Assembly: GCF_900100385.1 (NCBI RefSeq)
Contig: NZ_FNFC01000002.1
Coordinates: 254,876 to 318,875 of the forward strand
Length of the DNA stretch: 64,000 nt
Direction: 5' to 3'
Origin: Halovenus aranensis
Lineage (GTDB): Archaea; Halobacteriota; Halobacteria; Halobacteriales; Haloarculaceae
Below, in pieces: positions 43,531-53,015 of this stretch (within the stretch, counting starts at the first letter, position 1; each line of letters begins with the position of its first letter). The notes under the pieces were generated by a model that worked only from the letters and a program-made list of their open reading frames with translations, did not search any database and had not been told where the DNA came from. Position numbers and translations under genes: made by a program.

Positions 43531-43887
43531 ATGGGGCTCATGAGCAAGATATTCGGGGAAGGCACCTCCAGGCAGACCGAAGACTACGTCGAGCTTTCGG
43601 CGGACGGTCTGGCAGTCGAGGATGCCAACCCTGACACCGAGATTCGTATCGCGAACATCGGCGAGAAGACCGATGTCATCGACATCAAAGACGAGGTCTA
43701 CGACGGGAACATCGTTCTCGCGGATATCACCCGTCACAGCACGAAAGACCGGACGATGGAACACATCACCGACGAACTCAAGCAGGTCGTCAACGAGGTT
43801 GGCGGCGATATCGTGCAGAAAGACGACGACCAGCTCATCATAACCCCCTCGGGCGTTCGCATCAGCCGCGAGCGAATCGGGCACTAA
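43531..43887 (+). CDS. sepF: Cell division protein SepF
   Basis: The 118-residue protein starts with the short amphipathic membrane-binding helix MGLMSKIFGEG, then the SepF core (EIRIANIGEKTDVIDIKDEVYDGNIVLADITRHSTKDR...). SepF anchors FtsZ to the membrane; in archaea it is a main FtsZ anchor since FtsA is absent. The length is normal for archaeal SepF. It stands as a single gene with a convergent DUF5611-like gene 6 bases beyond its stop. Confidence 0.92.
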   Translation: MGLMSKIFGEGTSRQTEDYVELSADGLAVEDANPDTEIRIANIGEKTDVIDIKDEVYDGNIVLADITRHSTKDRTMEHITDELKQVVNEVGGDIVQKDDDQLIITPSGVRISRERIGH

Positions 43888-43893
43888 CGCGAA

Positions 43894-44286
43894 TCAGGCG
43901 ACGTTGTCCGGCGTCTCGTCGTCTTCCACGTCGCGTTTCATCGAGTCGCGACGCGCTTTGGCATCCCGCCCGGTAGCGGCCTCCAGGAAGTCGTTTTTGA
44001 CCGCAACAGCGTCCTCGGCGGCGTCGAAGTGCCCTTCTTCGATGACCTCCTCGGCTGGGCGCTCCTCGATATCGAGCGCGAGCTTGTCTTTCTTGCCGGA
44101 ATACGCCACAGTACCGGCCGTGACGCGCTTGAAGACCGGGTTCTTCGGGTCTTCGACCACCAGCAGGTCGCTGTCCTTGTAATCGTCGGTAGTGGTCACT
44201 GGGCCGAAGTACTCCTCGACAAATTCCGCCATATCCTCGACTCGCTCTTCCAGATACTCTCCCCGTCGCATCTTGTATTCGCGCAT
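43894..44286 (-). CDS. DUF5611-like conserved protein
   Basis: The 130-residue charged protein (MREYKMRRGEYLEERVEDMAEF...) has two strand-helix units, a middle strand SDLLVVEDPKNPVFKRVTAGTVAYSGKKDKL and an acidic Lys-rich tail. It matches the sequence pattern of DUF5611, a conserved haloarchaeal family of unknown role (recalled, not verified). It is convergent with sepF. Confidence 0.75.
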   Translation of the reverse strand: MREYKMRRGEYLEERVEDMAEFVEEYFGPVTTTDDYKDSDLLVVEDPKNPVFKRVTAGTVAYSGKKDKLALDIEERPAEEVIEEGHFDAAEDAVAVKNDFLEAATGRDAKARRDSMKRDVEDDETPDNVA

Positions 44287-44331
44287 GAACGAAGCATTAC
44301 TGGGCGATGTTTTTACCTCTATCGGAGCGGG

Positions 44332-45033
44332 TCAGTCGGTGCGATGGTCGAGTGTCGCCATGTGACATTCGGGGCAGAAATCGCCCTCACGCAGCGACGA
44401 GGACTCGACGGGCGTCGCAAACTCACACTCCGGACAGACGAACGTTCCCTCGGGGACGGTGAGCGTATCACTCTCGATTCCTCTGACCGCGGTTTCCCCT
44501 GGCTGGGGGTCGATATCTGTCGACATCTCCCACTCCTGCTCGTCGTCCTCGTCGTCGGCCTCGGGCCAGGATACGTCTCCCGTCTCCTCCTCGTCGCCGG
44601 TCGACTCCTCGGGCCACTCGCCGGGTTCGCGCTCGTCTTCTGTCTCTTCTTCGTCTTCGTCTTCGTCGAGAATGACGGCGTCGTCTTCGGCCGCGTCGAC
44701 GACATCGCTCGCAGTCGACGGCTCCGCGTCCGGCACCGCCGTCTCGGTCTCTGTGGCTGTCCCCGCCGGTGCTGGCTCCGGGGACGGCGACTGGTCTGTG
44801 TCCTGTTCGGCGGCATCGACCCCGGACTCGTCGAGGTCGTCGGCGATAATATCGGCCGCGGTTTCCAGAGTCGTCACTTCCTTGTTCTCGGACACAGTAC
44901 GGGACTCGCCACACCGAGCGCACGTCTCTACCTCCCGGACGGTGATAATGACCTCGTTCCCGTCCTCTTGTCGGTCGCGTTCGACCTCGGCGTCACCGAA
45001 CTTGTGGCCGAGTATCGCGCACTTGTAACCCAT
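44332..45033 (-). CDS. Acidic zinc-ribbon protein (DUF7093-like)
   Basis: The 233-residue protein has an N-terminal motif ([22 protein letters not shown]) with CARCG, a very acidic Ser/Glu/Asp middle and a C-terminal zinc ribbon ([24 protein letters not shown]). The middle section is low-complexity and probably disordered. It looks like a haloarchaeal zinc-ribbon family with two metal sites, of unknown function. It runs divergently from the next gene with a shared promoter region. The ATG at 45033 is preferred over the codon two before it. Confidence 0.7.
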   Translation of the reverse strand: MGYKCAILGHKFGDAEVERDRQEDGNEVIITVREVETCARCGESRTVSENKEVTTLETAADIIADDLDESGVDAAEQDTDQSPSPEPAPAGTATETETAVPDAEPSTASDVVDAAEDDAVILDEDEDEEETEDEREPGEWPEESTGDEEETGDVSWPEADDEDDEQEWEMSTDIDPQPGETAVRGIESDTLTVPEGTFVCPECEFATPVESSSLREGDFCPECHMATLDHRTD

Positions 45034-45119
45034 TGCCAAGAGTTCCCCGCGTGTCCCACATAAGCGTACTGTTTGTCCGAGTCGAACCTATAAGGGCTGT
45101 CCTTCCGTATTACCATGTG

Positions 45120-45416
45120 ATGATGCTCAAGCCGGAGTACCGCGACCGAGACGAAACCGATGTCGTGGTGCTGGGCACGCTCGCAGAGCGCCCCGAAGAT
45201 GGGATGACTATCTTCGAGCTCCGGGCCGCCGTCGAGGAGGACATCGACTCCATCGAAACGTCGCTGTCCCGGCTCAAGCGCGACGACCTGATACGCGTCG
45301 ACCAAGACCGGGGGCAGACCGTCGTCGTCCCCCAAGAGCACGTGCTGACAAACGGTACCGGCGACGACACCGACCCCGACACCGTCGACAGAATCCGCGA
45401 CTGGTTCCCCTTCTGA
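45120..45416 (+). CDS. Winged-helix-like protein (DUF6432-like)
   Basis: The 98-residue protein has a winged helix pattern: [52 protein letters not shown], then PQEHVL and an acidic C-terminus. It resembles DUF6432, a haloarchaeal family that looks like a DNA-binding HTH (recalled, not verified). A clear TATA box (CCTATAAGGG, 45088-45097) lies about 27 bases before the ATG, so the mRNA is probably leaderless. Confidence 0.7.
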   Translation: MMLKPEYRDRDETDVVVLGTLAERPEDGMTIFELRAAVEEDIDSIETSLSRLKRDDLIRVDQDRGQTVVVPQEHVLTNGTGDDTDPDTVDRIRDWFPF

Positions 45417-45457
45417 GATACGTAGCGCTTTTGTCTCCCTGGCGAGAAATCCGGTGT

Positions 45458-45832
45458 ATGTTTGGAGGCGGAGGCGGTCTCGACCCGAGCAAGATGCAAC
45501 AGATGATGAAACAGATGGGTATCGATATCGACGAGCTCGACGCCGAAGAGGTCATTATTCGGACCTCTGAGGAAGAGCTCGTCTTTACCGACGCCGATGT
45601 TCAGCGCATGGACGCCCAGGGTCAACAAACCTACAACATCGTCGGCGACCCCGAGCGACGCGCGGCAGGGGAAACGAGTGACTCGGCCGAGGAGGCCCAA
45701 GAGAACGAAGGTATCCCACAAGACGACATCGAACTCGTCGCCCAGCGCACCGGCACGAGCGAGGACGCGGCTCGCGAGGCGCTCGAAGCAACCGACGGCG
45801 ACCTGGCGGCCGCTGTCTCGCGGCTCGAATGA
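45458..45832 (+). CDS. nac: Nascent polypeptide-associated complex protein
   Basis: The 124-residue protein begins [22 protein letters not shown], has the NAC beta-barrel ([34 protein letters not shown]) and ends in a UBA-like domain ([34 protein letters not shown]). Archaeal NAC binds the ribosome exit site and new proteins as a homodimer. The first ATG is well matched to the family start. Its stop overlaps the next gene by 4 bases. Confidence 0.93.
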   Translation: MFGGGGGLDPSKMQQMMKQMGIDIDELDAEEVIIRTSEEELVFTDADVQRMDAQGQQTYNIVGDPERRAAGETSDSAEEAQENEGIPQDDIELVAQRTGTSEDAAREALEATDGDLAAAVSRLE

Positions 45833-46554
45833 GCGACCCATTGCTGTTCGTCTACGAGGACCGAGAGTATCTACTCGCCCCCGGTGAGACGCTGGAATCC
45901 GACCTGGGTGTACTGGAAGTCCCGGAAGATGTCTCGCCCGGTGACACCGTCGAGACACATCTCGGGGAGTCGTTCACGGCGCGCAAACTCCGCGGACCGG
46001 ACCTGTTCAACCACTTCGAGCGGACGGGCGCGCCGATGATGCCCCGGGACCTGGGCCTCATCATCGGCCACACCGGTATCTCCGAGGGCGACCGCGTGCT
46101 CGACGCTGGCACTGGCACGGGTGTTCTCGCGAGCGCGATGGCGCGGGCAGGCGCGACGGTCACGACCTACGAAGTCAACGCGGAGTTCGCCGAAGTCGCC
46201 CGTGAGAACATGGAACTGGCCGGTGTCGCCGACCGCGTCGACGTTCGCGCCGGCGACGTGACCGAACACCTCGACGGGCCGGAGTTCGACGTAGTGACAC
46301 TCGATACTGCCGACGCCGACACCGTCGTCGAACGCGCCCCCGACCTGCTGGTCCCTGGTGGGTTCGTCGCGGTCTACTCGCCGTTTGTCGAAGACACGCG
46401 TGCAGTCGTCGAGACCGCACGCGAGGTTGGGCTCTCCGATATCCGCACGTTCGAGACCATCCAGCGCCGGATGGACTTCGACGACCGCGGCTCGCGCCCC
46501 TCGACTGCGGGCGTTGGCCACACTGGCTATCTCACGTTCGCGCGAAAGCAATAA
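45829..46554 (+). CDS. tRNA (adenine-N1)-methyltransferase TrmI-like
   Basis: The 241-residue protein has an N-terminal TrmI domain (residues about 1-60) and a Rossmann methyltransferase with motif [20 protein letters not shown], then the acidic loop YEVNAE and [10 protein letters not shown]. Archaeal TrmI makes m1A at tRNA positions 57/58, stabilising the elbow. Short spacing with the upstream NAC gene (4-base overlap) makes them one operon. A protein-isoaspartate methyltransferase is a less likely alternative. Confidence 0.85.
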   Translation: MSDPLLFVYEDREYLLAPGETLESDLGVLEVPEDVSPGDTVETHLGESFTARKLRGPDLFNHFERTGAPMMPRDLGLIIGHTGISEGDRVLDAGTGTGVLASAMARAGATVTTYEVNAEFAEVARENMELAGVADRVDVRAGDVTEHLDGPEFDVVTLDTADADTVVERAPDLLVPGGFVAVYSPFVEDTRAVVETAREVGLSDIRTFETIQRRMDFDDRGSRPSTAGVGHTGYLTFARKQ

Positions 46555-46556
46555 TC

Positions 46557-47939
46557 TCAGTTGGTCTGTTCTGGCGGCTCGTCGAGTCGCGGTCGCTCGA
46601 CGCGTCGCGTTGTCTCGCCGTCGAACCCGACTTCGCGGGCGAACTCGACGATTGCGTCACGACCCAGGCCGTACCGCTCGATAACGTCGTCTTCGCCGAA
46701 GGCGTCGTTGACGTGGTTTGTCTCGATGACGTAGTCGTCGGCAGCGAGCGTGTAGGTCTCGTCTGGGTCGAGCGGCTCGCCGTCGACCGTCGCCTCGACG
46801 AGTTCCCCGACCTCGTCGTCCCAGCGGAGTCGCGCGCCGCTGACGTGGCTGCAGTGGCGGTCCGGAAAGCCGTCGTCGTGGTAGCCAAACGGCACCGCGA
46901 CGAAAGCCTCACGGAGTCGCTCACCGGACAGTTCGACGAGCGCGAGTTCGTCTTCGTACGGCGAGAGGCTGATGATGTCAGAGACAGTCACGTCGCCGAC
47001 CAGCGGGTCTCCAGAGCGGATACCCCCCGGCGGGCTGAGCGCGACGTCCGCGCCCGTCTTCCACCTGAGCGCGTCGGTGACCAGACTCCCGATAGTGCTA
47101 CCGGCCGTCGTCGCTGCCTCCTCGGTTCGGGGAATCGGGGTCTCGACGGTCGTGACTACTTCATCGAGGCCGTATTCGCTGTGTTTCTCCCGGAGCAACG
47201 CGACCACGTCGTCGTCGACGTGTCCGTCGTCGACCTGATGGACCGCTGTCCGGGCGTCATCGCCGAGGACGACCTCGGAGACGTAGCGGCCGGCACGGCC
47301 GGGGCGGACGACAGCGGTCCCCTCGACGACTGCCTCGTGGACATCGTGGACGTGGCCACCGACGACCGCGTCGACATCGGTTTCGGCGGCGATGCGTTCG
47401 TCTGTTCGGCCACAGTGTGAGATGACGACCACGTAGTCGGCCCCGGCCTCGCGGAGCCGGTTGGCTTCTTGCCGGACTGCTTGCACGGGGTCCTCGAAGG
47501 TCACGTCTTCGGCGGCCGGGTTCATAACGTCCGTTTTCGGGTGTGCGACGCCGACGATACCCACCTGTTCGGCGCCGGCCTCGACGAGCGTACTGGGCTC
47601 TGTCTCGGCGTCGGCAAACCGCTCACCGTCGACCGTGGCGTTGGCACAGAGCCACTCCTGTGGGGCCGCGTCGGCGAGCTCGCGAGCGGTGTCGCTGCCG
47701 AAATCGAAGTCGTGGTTGCCGAACGTGTCGGCGTCTGGTTCCACCAGCTCGAAAAACGAGACCGCGATGCGACCGGTCGTTTCGAGCGAGAGCGCACCGG
47801 GGGCCGTGTTGTCGCCGCTACCGACGAGAACGGTTTCCTCGTCGCGGAGGGCAGCGATGGTCCCGGCGAGCGCACCACACTGTTCGGGTTCGTCGAGAGC
47901 AGTTTCCAGGTCAGAATAATGGAGAAGACGAACTGTCAT
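46557..47939 (-). CDS. 5'-nucleotidase/2',3'-cyclic phosphodiesterase family protein
   Basis: The 460-residue protein has the metallophosphoesterase motifs: LLHYSDLE at the start, VGSGDNTAPG, GNHDFDFGSD, SHCGRTDERIA and GGHVHDVHE. A C-terminal 5'-nucleotidase domain holds the substrate pocket (from about residue 275: STIGSLVTDALRWKTGADVALSPPGGIRSG). It should hydrolyse nucleoside 5'-phosphates or cyclic nucleotides. There is no signal peptide, so it acts inside the cell. The ATG at 47939 is chosen since the upstream 72 codons are Ser/Arg-rich and not family-like. It is convergent with the methyltransferase gene, the stops 3 bases apart. Confidence 0.88.
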   Translation of the reverse strand: MTVRLLHYSDLETALDEPEQCGALAGTIAALRDEETVLVGSGDNTAPGALSLETTGRIAVSFFELVEPDADTFGNHDFDFGSDTARELADAAPQEWLCANATVDGERFADAETEPSTLVEAGAEQVGIVGVAHPKTDVMNPAAEDVTFEDPVQAVRQEANRLREAGADYVVVISHCGRTDERIAAETDVDAVVGGHVHDVHEAVVEGTAVVRPGRAGRYVSEVVLGDDARTAVHQVDDGHVDDDVVALLREKHSEYGLDEVVTTVETPIPRTEEAATTAGSTIGSLVTDALRWKTGADVALSPPGGIRSGDPLVGDVTVSDIISLSPYEDELALVELSGERLREAFVAVPFGYHDDGFPDRHCSHVSGARLRWDDEVGELVEATVDGEPLDPDETYTLAADDYVIETNHVNDAFGEDDVIERYGLGRDAIVEFAREVGFDGETTRRVERPRLDEPPEQTN

Positions 47940-47979
47940 ACCTGTCACCAGTCGACAGCGGGGAATCAACGTACCGATT

Positions 47980-48597
47980 CTACTCGACAGTGCGAAGCAG
48001 TGAAAAGAACTCCTCTCTGTATGCCGATGGCGACCGTGTGAGACGGCTGTCGTCGGTGTCGAGACCGAAACAGTCGGCGAGCGTGGCCTGAGGGTGGCCG
48101 CCGGTGACGACGACAGCGTCGTCGCTGGTCGTCCAGGGGGCGACCCAGCAGGCAAGCGGGAGGTCTCTGTCGCCTGATAGCGGGATTCTGGCTGCGAACT
48201 TCGTCACCCGTGCCCGGCGTCGGTCGCCGACACGAAGGCGCTGTGAACCGTCCCGTTCGATGTCGACCAGGCCACGCTCGCGTAGTCGTTTCTTGAATGT
48301 CCGCCGTGCTTCGTTCCGGAGCATCGAGCCCACCGCGGCCGGCGTCACGCCCGGTGGGAGCGGCGGGTCGAAGTCGAGCCGCGAGCCGGCAAAAAAACGA
48401 AGCATGCCGTCGAACGGTTCGCCGCGCGCCTCGGCCAGGGCGTCGGCGGTCACAGCGTCGGCGTACTGGGCGGTCGCGGTCTGTACCTGGACCGTCGGCA
48501 GCGAGAAAATAGTCTCTGTAGACACGTCAGTGCGCTCCCAGCCACCCTCCGCAAGGCGCGAGGTCGGCATCGTTGGCGGGGCTGGGTCGGATGTCAC
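47980..48597 (-). CDS. Hypothetical protein, possibly co-transcribed with tfs
   Basis: The 205-residue protein has no family I recognise. It contains TETIFSLPTVQVQTATAQYAD, a middle DGMLRFFAGSRLDFDPPLPPG and a basic section with NEARRTFKKRLRERGL, then a C-terminal strand region. The pattern is of a soluble, conserved-looking haloarchaeal protein. It begins 3 bases after the tfs stop, so the two may share an mRNA. The ATG at 48570 (MPTSRLAEGG) is a possible shorter start. Confidence 0.65.
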   Translation of the reverse strand: MTSDPAPPTMPTSRLAEGGWERTDVSTETIFSLPTVQVQTATAQYADAVTADALAEARGEPFDGMLRFFAGSRLDFDPPLPPGVTPAAVGSMLRNEARRTFKKRLRERGLVDIERDGSQRLRVGDRRRARVTKFAARIPLSGDRDLPLACWVAPWTTSDDAVVVTGGHPQATLADCFGLDTDDSRLTRSPSAYREEFFSLLRTVE

Positions 48598-48600
48598 GGC

Positions 48601-48921
48601 TCAGTGGTCGTCTTCACGCCACTTGTGTTCACACTCGGTGCAGACGAAAAACCGGGTCTCGCTCTCGTCGGCGGCACGAATCTGTTGCATGTACCAGTAG
48701 GCCTTGTCGTTGTCACATTTCGGACACTCCTGGGTTGTCGTCGGACGGCCCTGGTCTTCGGCGTCGCTGATGTCGACGATTTCGCTCTCCTGCTGACCGG
48801 TCGTCGTCACCATACCCTCCTCTGTCTCCTCGTTTCGGGATTTCTCGTAGCCACAGCTACCACAGACCCACGTACCGTCTTCTGTCTTCATCATCGAGCC
48901 ACAGTCGTCACAGAATTCCAT
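48601..48921 (-). CDS. tfs: Transcription factor S (TFS, TFIIS/RPA12-like)
   Basis: The 106-residue protein has an N-terminal zinc ribbon (CDDCGSMM...CGSCGY) and a C-terminal zinc ribbon (CPKCDNDKAYWYMQQIRAADESETRFFVCTECEHKWRE) with the catalytic Asp-Glu in RAADESET. It binds RNA polymerase and stimulates cleavage of the backtracked transcript. The length is normal for archaeal TFS. Confidence 0.94.
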   Translation of the reverse strand: MEFCDDCGSMMKTEDGTWVCGSCGYEKSRNEETEEGMVTTTGQQESEIVDISDAEDQGRPTTTQECPKCDNDKAYWYMQQIRAADESETRFFVCTECEHKWREDDH

Positions 48922-48968
48922 ATCCGCGAGTATGCCCGCCCGCGAAGTTAAATTGCTGGATTCTCCGT

Positions 48969-49424
48969 TCAGAAGTCTGGCAGGTCGTCGGGGGCCTCGT
49001 AGTCTCCCTCCCAGTCGATGTACTCGTCTTTGAGTACGTCACAGACGAGTTGACCCAGTTCTGTTATCTCGGCGTTGATGCCCGAGACTGTCTCCCAGGA
49101 GTCGATATCGGCGTGGTACTCTCGCTCTTTCCAGTCTTCTGGAATCCCCGGCGCGTGATAACCGACCCGCTCGGCGAAAGAGTCCCAGAAGAAATCGAAC
49201 CGCCCCAGCATCTCTAAATCCTGCATAATCTCGAAGGCACTCTCGTCGAGGTCGGCCTGCTCGGCCCACTGTGAGAAGGCCTCCTCCCAGGCCCCTTCCC
49301 GCAGGAACGCCTCTAACTCGTCGCGCTTGTAGTCGGTGTCGCCGACGACCTCGGCGTCGTCGTACTCGTTCGGGTCCATCTGCTCGAGTTCCGGTGGGTC
49401 GGGCGTCTCGACATCGAGGCTCAT
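48969..49424 (-). CDS. Hypothetical acidic protein
   Basis: The 151-residue protein is very acidic and helical with many aromatic residues (AFSQWAEQADLDESAFEIMQDLEMLGRFDFFWDSFAERVGYH). It has no signal peptide, membrane helix or Cys motif. I do not recognise the family. Its placement after tfs on the same strand with its own promoter gap gives no clue to function. Codon use is typical of the window. Confidence 0.65.
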   Translation of the reverse strand: MSLDVETPDPPELEQMDPNEYDDAEVVGDTDYKRDELEAFLREGAWEEAFSQWAEQADLDESAFEIMQDLEMLGRFDFFWDSFAERVGYHAPGIPEDWKEREYHADIDSWETVSGINAEITELGQLVCDVLKDEYIDWEGDYEAPDDLPDF

Positions 49425-49666
49425 ACCCGACTCTTGACTGCCACGAGCATAAATCTGTCATACTGATACTTGCGGGTATCTTCGGTCCGGAGTCGTGGAT
49501 ATCGCTGTGTCCCACCGTATCACTGGCGGTTGTGTCTGTCAAATCGGTAGCGATTCACGATAATCACGACCAGCGACCTTCGATTCGTCTTGTGTGAACG
49601 TCTGACAGTAAAATCCCTCTTTACGCCACCGGCGGTATTAGAGGTGGGTCGGGCCAACACGAGGAC

Positions 49667-50842
49667 ATGAAACGACGAACGCTGCTTCGCTGGACCGGCA
49701 CGGCCGGTACGCTGGCGGTCGCAGGCTGCATTGGTGGCGATTCGGACGATAGTGCTGACTCGACCGAAGGACAGGGCGACGGCTCTACGCCGGAGGCGTC
49801 CCCGTCACCGAACCCGACCGAGGAGCCGACTGAAAGTGACACGCCGACCGAGAGCCAGGAAACTGAGACGAGCACGGAGGGGGCAGATTCCGACCCGGTC
49901 GCAGTCGTCGAGACGTTCGTCGCGGCCTGGCAGAACGGAAATATCGAGACGTTCAACACGCTCATTGCCGAGTCGGGCAAGCTGGACCCGGTCACGGAAG
50001 ACCAGGCCGACCAGTTGACAGAGAACGCCCCGGAAATCAAGGAAATCAATGGCTCTGGACGGGACGAGGATGGCGTGTCTGTTGATATGTCGCTGCTGTT
50101 CCCCGAGGCGGACGAAGCTGTGGCGCGCAGATTCGAACTGACGACAGTCGATGGCGAGTGGCGGATATCTGATGTCCTCCCGGTCGGACGCGAACACGCA
50201 CCCGAAGTCGAGTTCGATATCAGGTGGGAAAACGACACGCTCAGCATTACTCACGCAAGCGGCGATAGCGTTCCGGCAGACGAGTTGTTCATCCGCGGCG
50301 ACGGCATCACGGACACTGGTGTGTGGCACGAACTCTCGACGGACATCGAGGCCGACCAGTCTATTGCGGCCGGCGACACGGTCTCTGTCGGCGTCGGAGA
50401 CGAATACTCCATCTCTCTCGTCTGGGACGACGGCGAATATTCGGTAACACTTCACTCCGCAGCCGGCGCAAGCAACACAGAATCGACCGCAGAGCCGTCG
50501 CTCGAGGAGTACCTCTCAGAGACCGACAACTACGACGGGACAGTCGAGGATTTCACCGGAGAGGACCAGGTCACCGTCGAGGTCGGCGAACTCGGAGCCG
50601 ACGACCAGATGTACGTGTTCGAACCCGCCGCCATCCGCGTCGACCAGGGGACCGAGGTCGTCTGGGAGTTGGTCGACAGGTCCGCACACAACGTCGTCCA
50701 CGAGGGAGGCGCGTTCGAGAGCGAGTTACACGACGAGAACGGGGCTACATTCAGCCACACCTTCGAGGCGAGCGGCACCTACCTGTATCGCTGTCAACCT
50801 CATGCCGCACTCGAACATAAAGGCGCTGTCGTCGTCGAGTAA
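49667..50842 (+). CDS. Halocyanin-like Tat lipoprotein with altered copper site
   Basis: The 391-residue protein has a twin-arginine signal and lipobox VAGC (Cys20), then a Ser/Thr/Glu linker of about 55 residues. A central domain (about 78-195; VAVVETFVAAWQNGNIETFNTLIAE) resembles the SnoaL/NTF2-like fold, and a beta-sandwich domain follows. The last 110 residues form a cupredoxin domain with ligands His341 (SAHNVVHEG), Cys376 and His379 (YRCQPHAALEHKG). Residue 384, where halocyanins have the axial Met, is His. The protein is anchored outside the membrane and may carry electrons if copper is bound. Confidence 0.82.
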   Translation: MKRRTLLRWTGTAGTLAVAGCIGGDSDDSADSTEGQGDGSTPEASPSPNPTEEPTESDTPTESQETETSTEGADSDPVAVVETFVAAWQNGNIETFNTLIAESGKLDPVTEDQADQLTENAPEIKEINGSGRDEDGVSVDMSLLFPEADEAVARRFELTTVDGEWRISDVLPVGREHAPEVEFDIRWENDTLSITHASGDSVPADELFIRGDGITDTGVWHELSTDIEADQSIAAGDTVSVGVGDEYSISLVWDDGEYSVTLHSAAGASNTESTAEPSLEEYLSETDNYDGTVEDFTGEDQVTVEVGELGADDQMYVFEPAAIRVDQGTEVVWELVDRSAHNVVHEGGAFESELHDENGATFSHTFEASGTYLYRCQPHAALEHKGAVVVE

Positions 50843-50850
50843 CAAGCCGT

Positions 50851-52509
50851 CTACTGCGTGTCGGCGAGCGATTCGAGCCGGTCCAGTGGGTCCGCATCCC
50901 CCGGGTCCTTGTCCTCACGGACACCGAGAAACCGGGGGAACCGGAGCGCGTACCCAGACGAGTAAGTCGTCGACTCCTGTATTTCCTCGTAGCCAACCTC
51001 GAAGACGACTCCTGGCTCGATGGTTACCTCGGCTCCGTCCTCGGCGCGGATTTTCTCTTCTAGCAGCGCCGTTAGACGGTCGAGTTCCTCGTCGGTGATG
51101 CCAGTGGCCACCTTGCCGACAGTCGCGTACCCGTCGCCGTCGCGCACCGACAACTCGAAACTCCCGAGCAGCGAGGCCCGCCGTCCTTCGCCCCACTCTG
51201 CGCCGGTGACAACGCAGTCGAGTGTCTCTACGTCTGGCTTTCGCTTCAGCCAGTTCTGACCGCGCTTGCCCGGTGTGTAGGCCGACTCGGGGTTCTTCAG
51301 CATGATGCCCTCGTGGCCAGCTTCAAGCGCCTCGGCCTCGAGCTCGGCGACCTCGTCGGGGTCATCGCTCACGACGGGGTCGGCTGTGTCGACGTGGTCG
51401 CCGGCATCGACGAGTTCGGTCAGCCGGCCGTGGCGGTCGACCAGCGACTGGCTGAGGAGGTCCGTTCCGTCGGCGTGGAGGCAGTCGAAGGCGTGAAACC
51501 GTACCTCGACGTTCTCGCGCGCCCTGGCAATGTCGTGTTTTCGGCGGAACCGCCGGAGGACCTCCTGAAACGGGAGTGGTCCCCCGTCGTCGACAGCCAC
51601 CACTTCCCCGTCGAGGATAGCGGGCACGTCCAGACTGGCTTCGACGCCGGCGACGACCTCCGGCAGTGGGGCGGTCACGTCCTCCATGTTTCGGGAGTAT
51701 AGCCGGACCGAGTCGCCGTCGTAGTGGGCCTGAACGCGTGCTCCGTCGTATTTGCGCTCGACGACTACCTCGCCCCATGACTCGATTGCGTCCCCGACCG
51801 CCCCGGTCTGTGCGAGCATCGCCTGTACGGGGCGGCCGACTGCCAGACTAACCTCTGTGAGCGCGTCCACGCCGTCGTCGCGGGCAGTCTCTGCCACCAG
51901 ACCGTAGTCGTTCGAGACCTGCAGGGCCGACTCGATGGCCTCGACGGGCACGTCGAACGCGCTGGCGGTCGCATCGCGGATTGTCCCCTCACCGACGCCG
52001 ATGCGCATCTCTTCGAGGACGAGTCTCGCGAGGTAGCGGGCTTCGAGAGGGTCGGTCCGGTTGAACAGGTCGAACAGGATATCGCCTTTGGTCTGTTCGC
52101 TGCCTTCACCCTCGGTTTTGGCGAGCGTTTCGAGCCGGTCGGCGACTGTCGCGACACTGAGTGCCTCCCGGTCGCCTGCGCCGAAGGCGCCCAGTCCCTG
52201 CTGACCGCCGAGGTCGAGCTGCTCGGCCACGCGGCCCACGTCGCCCTCGGATGCGACCCGCGCTTCGACATCGTCGCCGTCGACGTTGTGGCCAGCAGCC
52301 CGCGCAAGCGCCTCGTAACAGCGCCGCGGGCCGATATCGAGCGTCGTCGACTGATGGGCGGGAAACACGCGCCCCAACAGGAGCCGCACGACTGTTCCGA
52401 GGTCGCCGCTGGCGACATCTAGCAGGTCGGCGACGCGCTCACAGCGTTCGATATCACCGTCCAGTGATTCGATAGCAGCGACGTGGTCGGCGAACTCGGC
52501 GAACTCCAT
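50851..52509 (-). CDS. ATP-dependent DNA ligase
   Basis: The 552-residue protein is a standard archaeal ATP-dependent ligase. It has an N-terminal DNA-binding domain (residues 1-220), the adenylation motif RKYDGARVQAH with the active-site Lys near 252, then SRNMEDVT, DGEVVAVD, VRFHAFDCL, EGIMLKNPES and WLKRKPD. An OB-fold follows (VGKVATGITDEELDRL...). It joins Okazaki fragments and repair nicks. The ATG at 52509 (MEFAEFADHV) matches the family start. The remaining upstream frame is rich in Arg/Ser and not conserved-looking. Confidence 0.94.
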   Translation of the reverse strand: MEFAEFADHVAAIESLDGDIERCERVADLLDVASGDLGTVVRLLLGRVFPAHQSTTLDIGPRRCYEALARAAGHNVDGDDVEARVASEGDVGRVAEQLDLGGQQGLGAFGAGDREALSVATVADRLETLAKTEGEGSEQTKGDILFDLFNRTDPLEARYLARLVLEEMRIGVGEGTIRDATASAFDVPVEAIESALQVSNDYGLVAETARDDGVDALTEVSLAVGRPVQAMLAQTGAVGDAIESWGEVVVERKYDGARVQAHYDGDSVRLYSRNMEDVTAPLPEVVAGVEASLDVPAILDGEVVAVDDGGPLPFQEVLRRFRRKHDIARARENVEVRFHAFDCLHADGTDLLSQSLVDRHGRLTELVDAGDHVDTADPVVSDDPDEVAELEAEALEAGHEGIMLKNPESAYTPGKRGQNWLKRKPDVETLDCVVTGAEWGEGRRASLLGSFELSVRDGDGYATVGKVATGITDEELDRLTALLEEKIRAEDGAEVTIEPGVVFEVGYEEIQESTTYSSGYALRFPRFLGVREDKDPGDADPLDRLESLADTQ

Positions 52510-52600
52510 AGTCGCCGTTGTGGCGGGGTCGGAAAAACCTCGGCGGTTACGCACCAGCGAGTGGAAACGCTCAGGTGGCCGGGTAGCGAACCGATAACTC

Positions 52601-53008
52601 ATGAAACAGGTCGTCGTTCCAGTCAGGTACCCGCTGAGCGACCACTCCAGGGCTACACTTGCCCGCGGCATCGAGATTGCCGAGCGCGAGGGGGCCGCCC
52701 TGTCGGTCCTCCATGTCAACCTCTATCAGAACAACCGACAGGTCACACGGAGAGAGCTGAAAGATGCCGTCGAGTCAGCGTTCGGACGCCTCGACAACGC
52801 CCGCTATACGATTCGCAGCGGGCTGTTAGTCGAGGAGTCGATTCTCGAAGAAATTGCGGCAGAGGAGGCCGACGTGGTGGTCATCGGCAAGAAACAGGCC
52901 AGTCGATGGCGCGAGATGATTCGCCGGCTCGCCGACGACCCCGATATCGAACAGTTCCTCCGCCGCCGTCTCGACTGCCAGGTTATCACCGTCAGCGCAG
53001 ACGCGTAG
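52601..53008 (+). CDS. Universal stress protein (UspA) domain protein
   Basis: The 135-residue protein has a single UspA fold. The first strand is VVVPVRYPLSDHSRATLARGIEIA, and the SILEEIAAEEADVVVIGKK segment leads to the C-terminal strand CQVITVSA. The classical ATP-binding G-x2-G-x9-G-S/T loop is not obvious, so it may be of the non-ATP-binding type. Its role is unknown. It is divergent from the DNA ligase and convergent with the following MscS gene. Confidence 0.8.
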   Translation: MKQVVVPVRYPLSDHSRATLARGIEIAEREGAALSVLHVNLYQNNRQVTRRELKDAVESAFGRLDNARYTIRSGLLVEESILEEIAAEEADVVVIGKKQASRWREMIRRLADDPDIEQFLRRRLDCQVITVSADA

Positions 53009-53015
53009 CCCGCAG

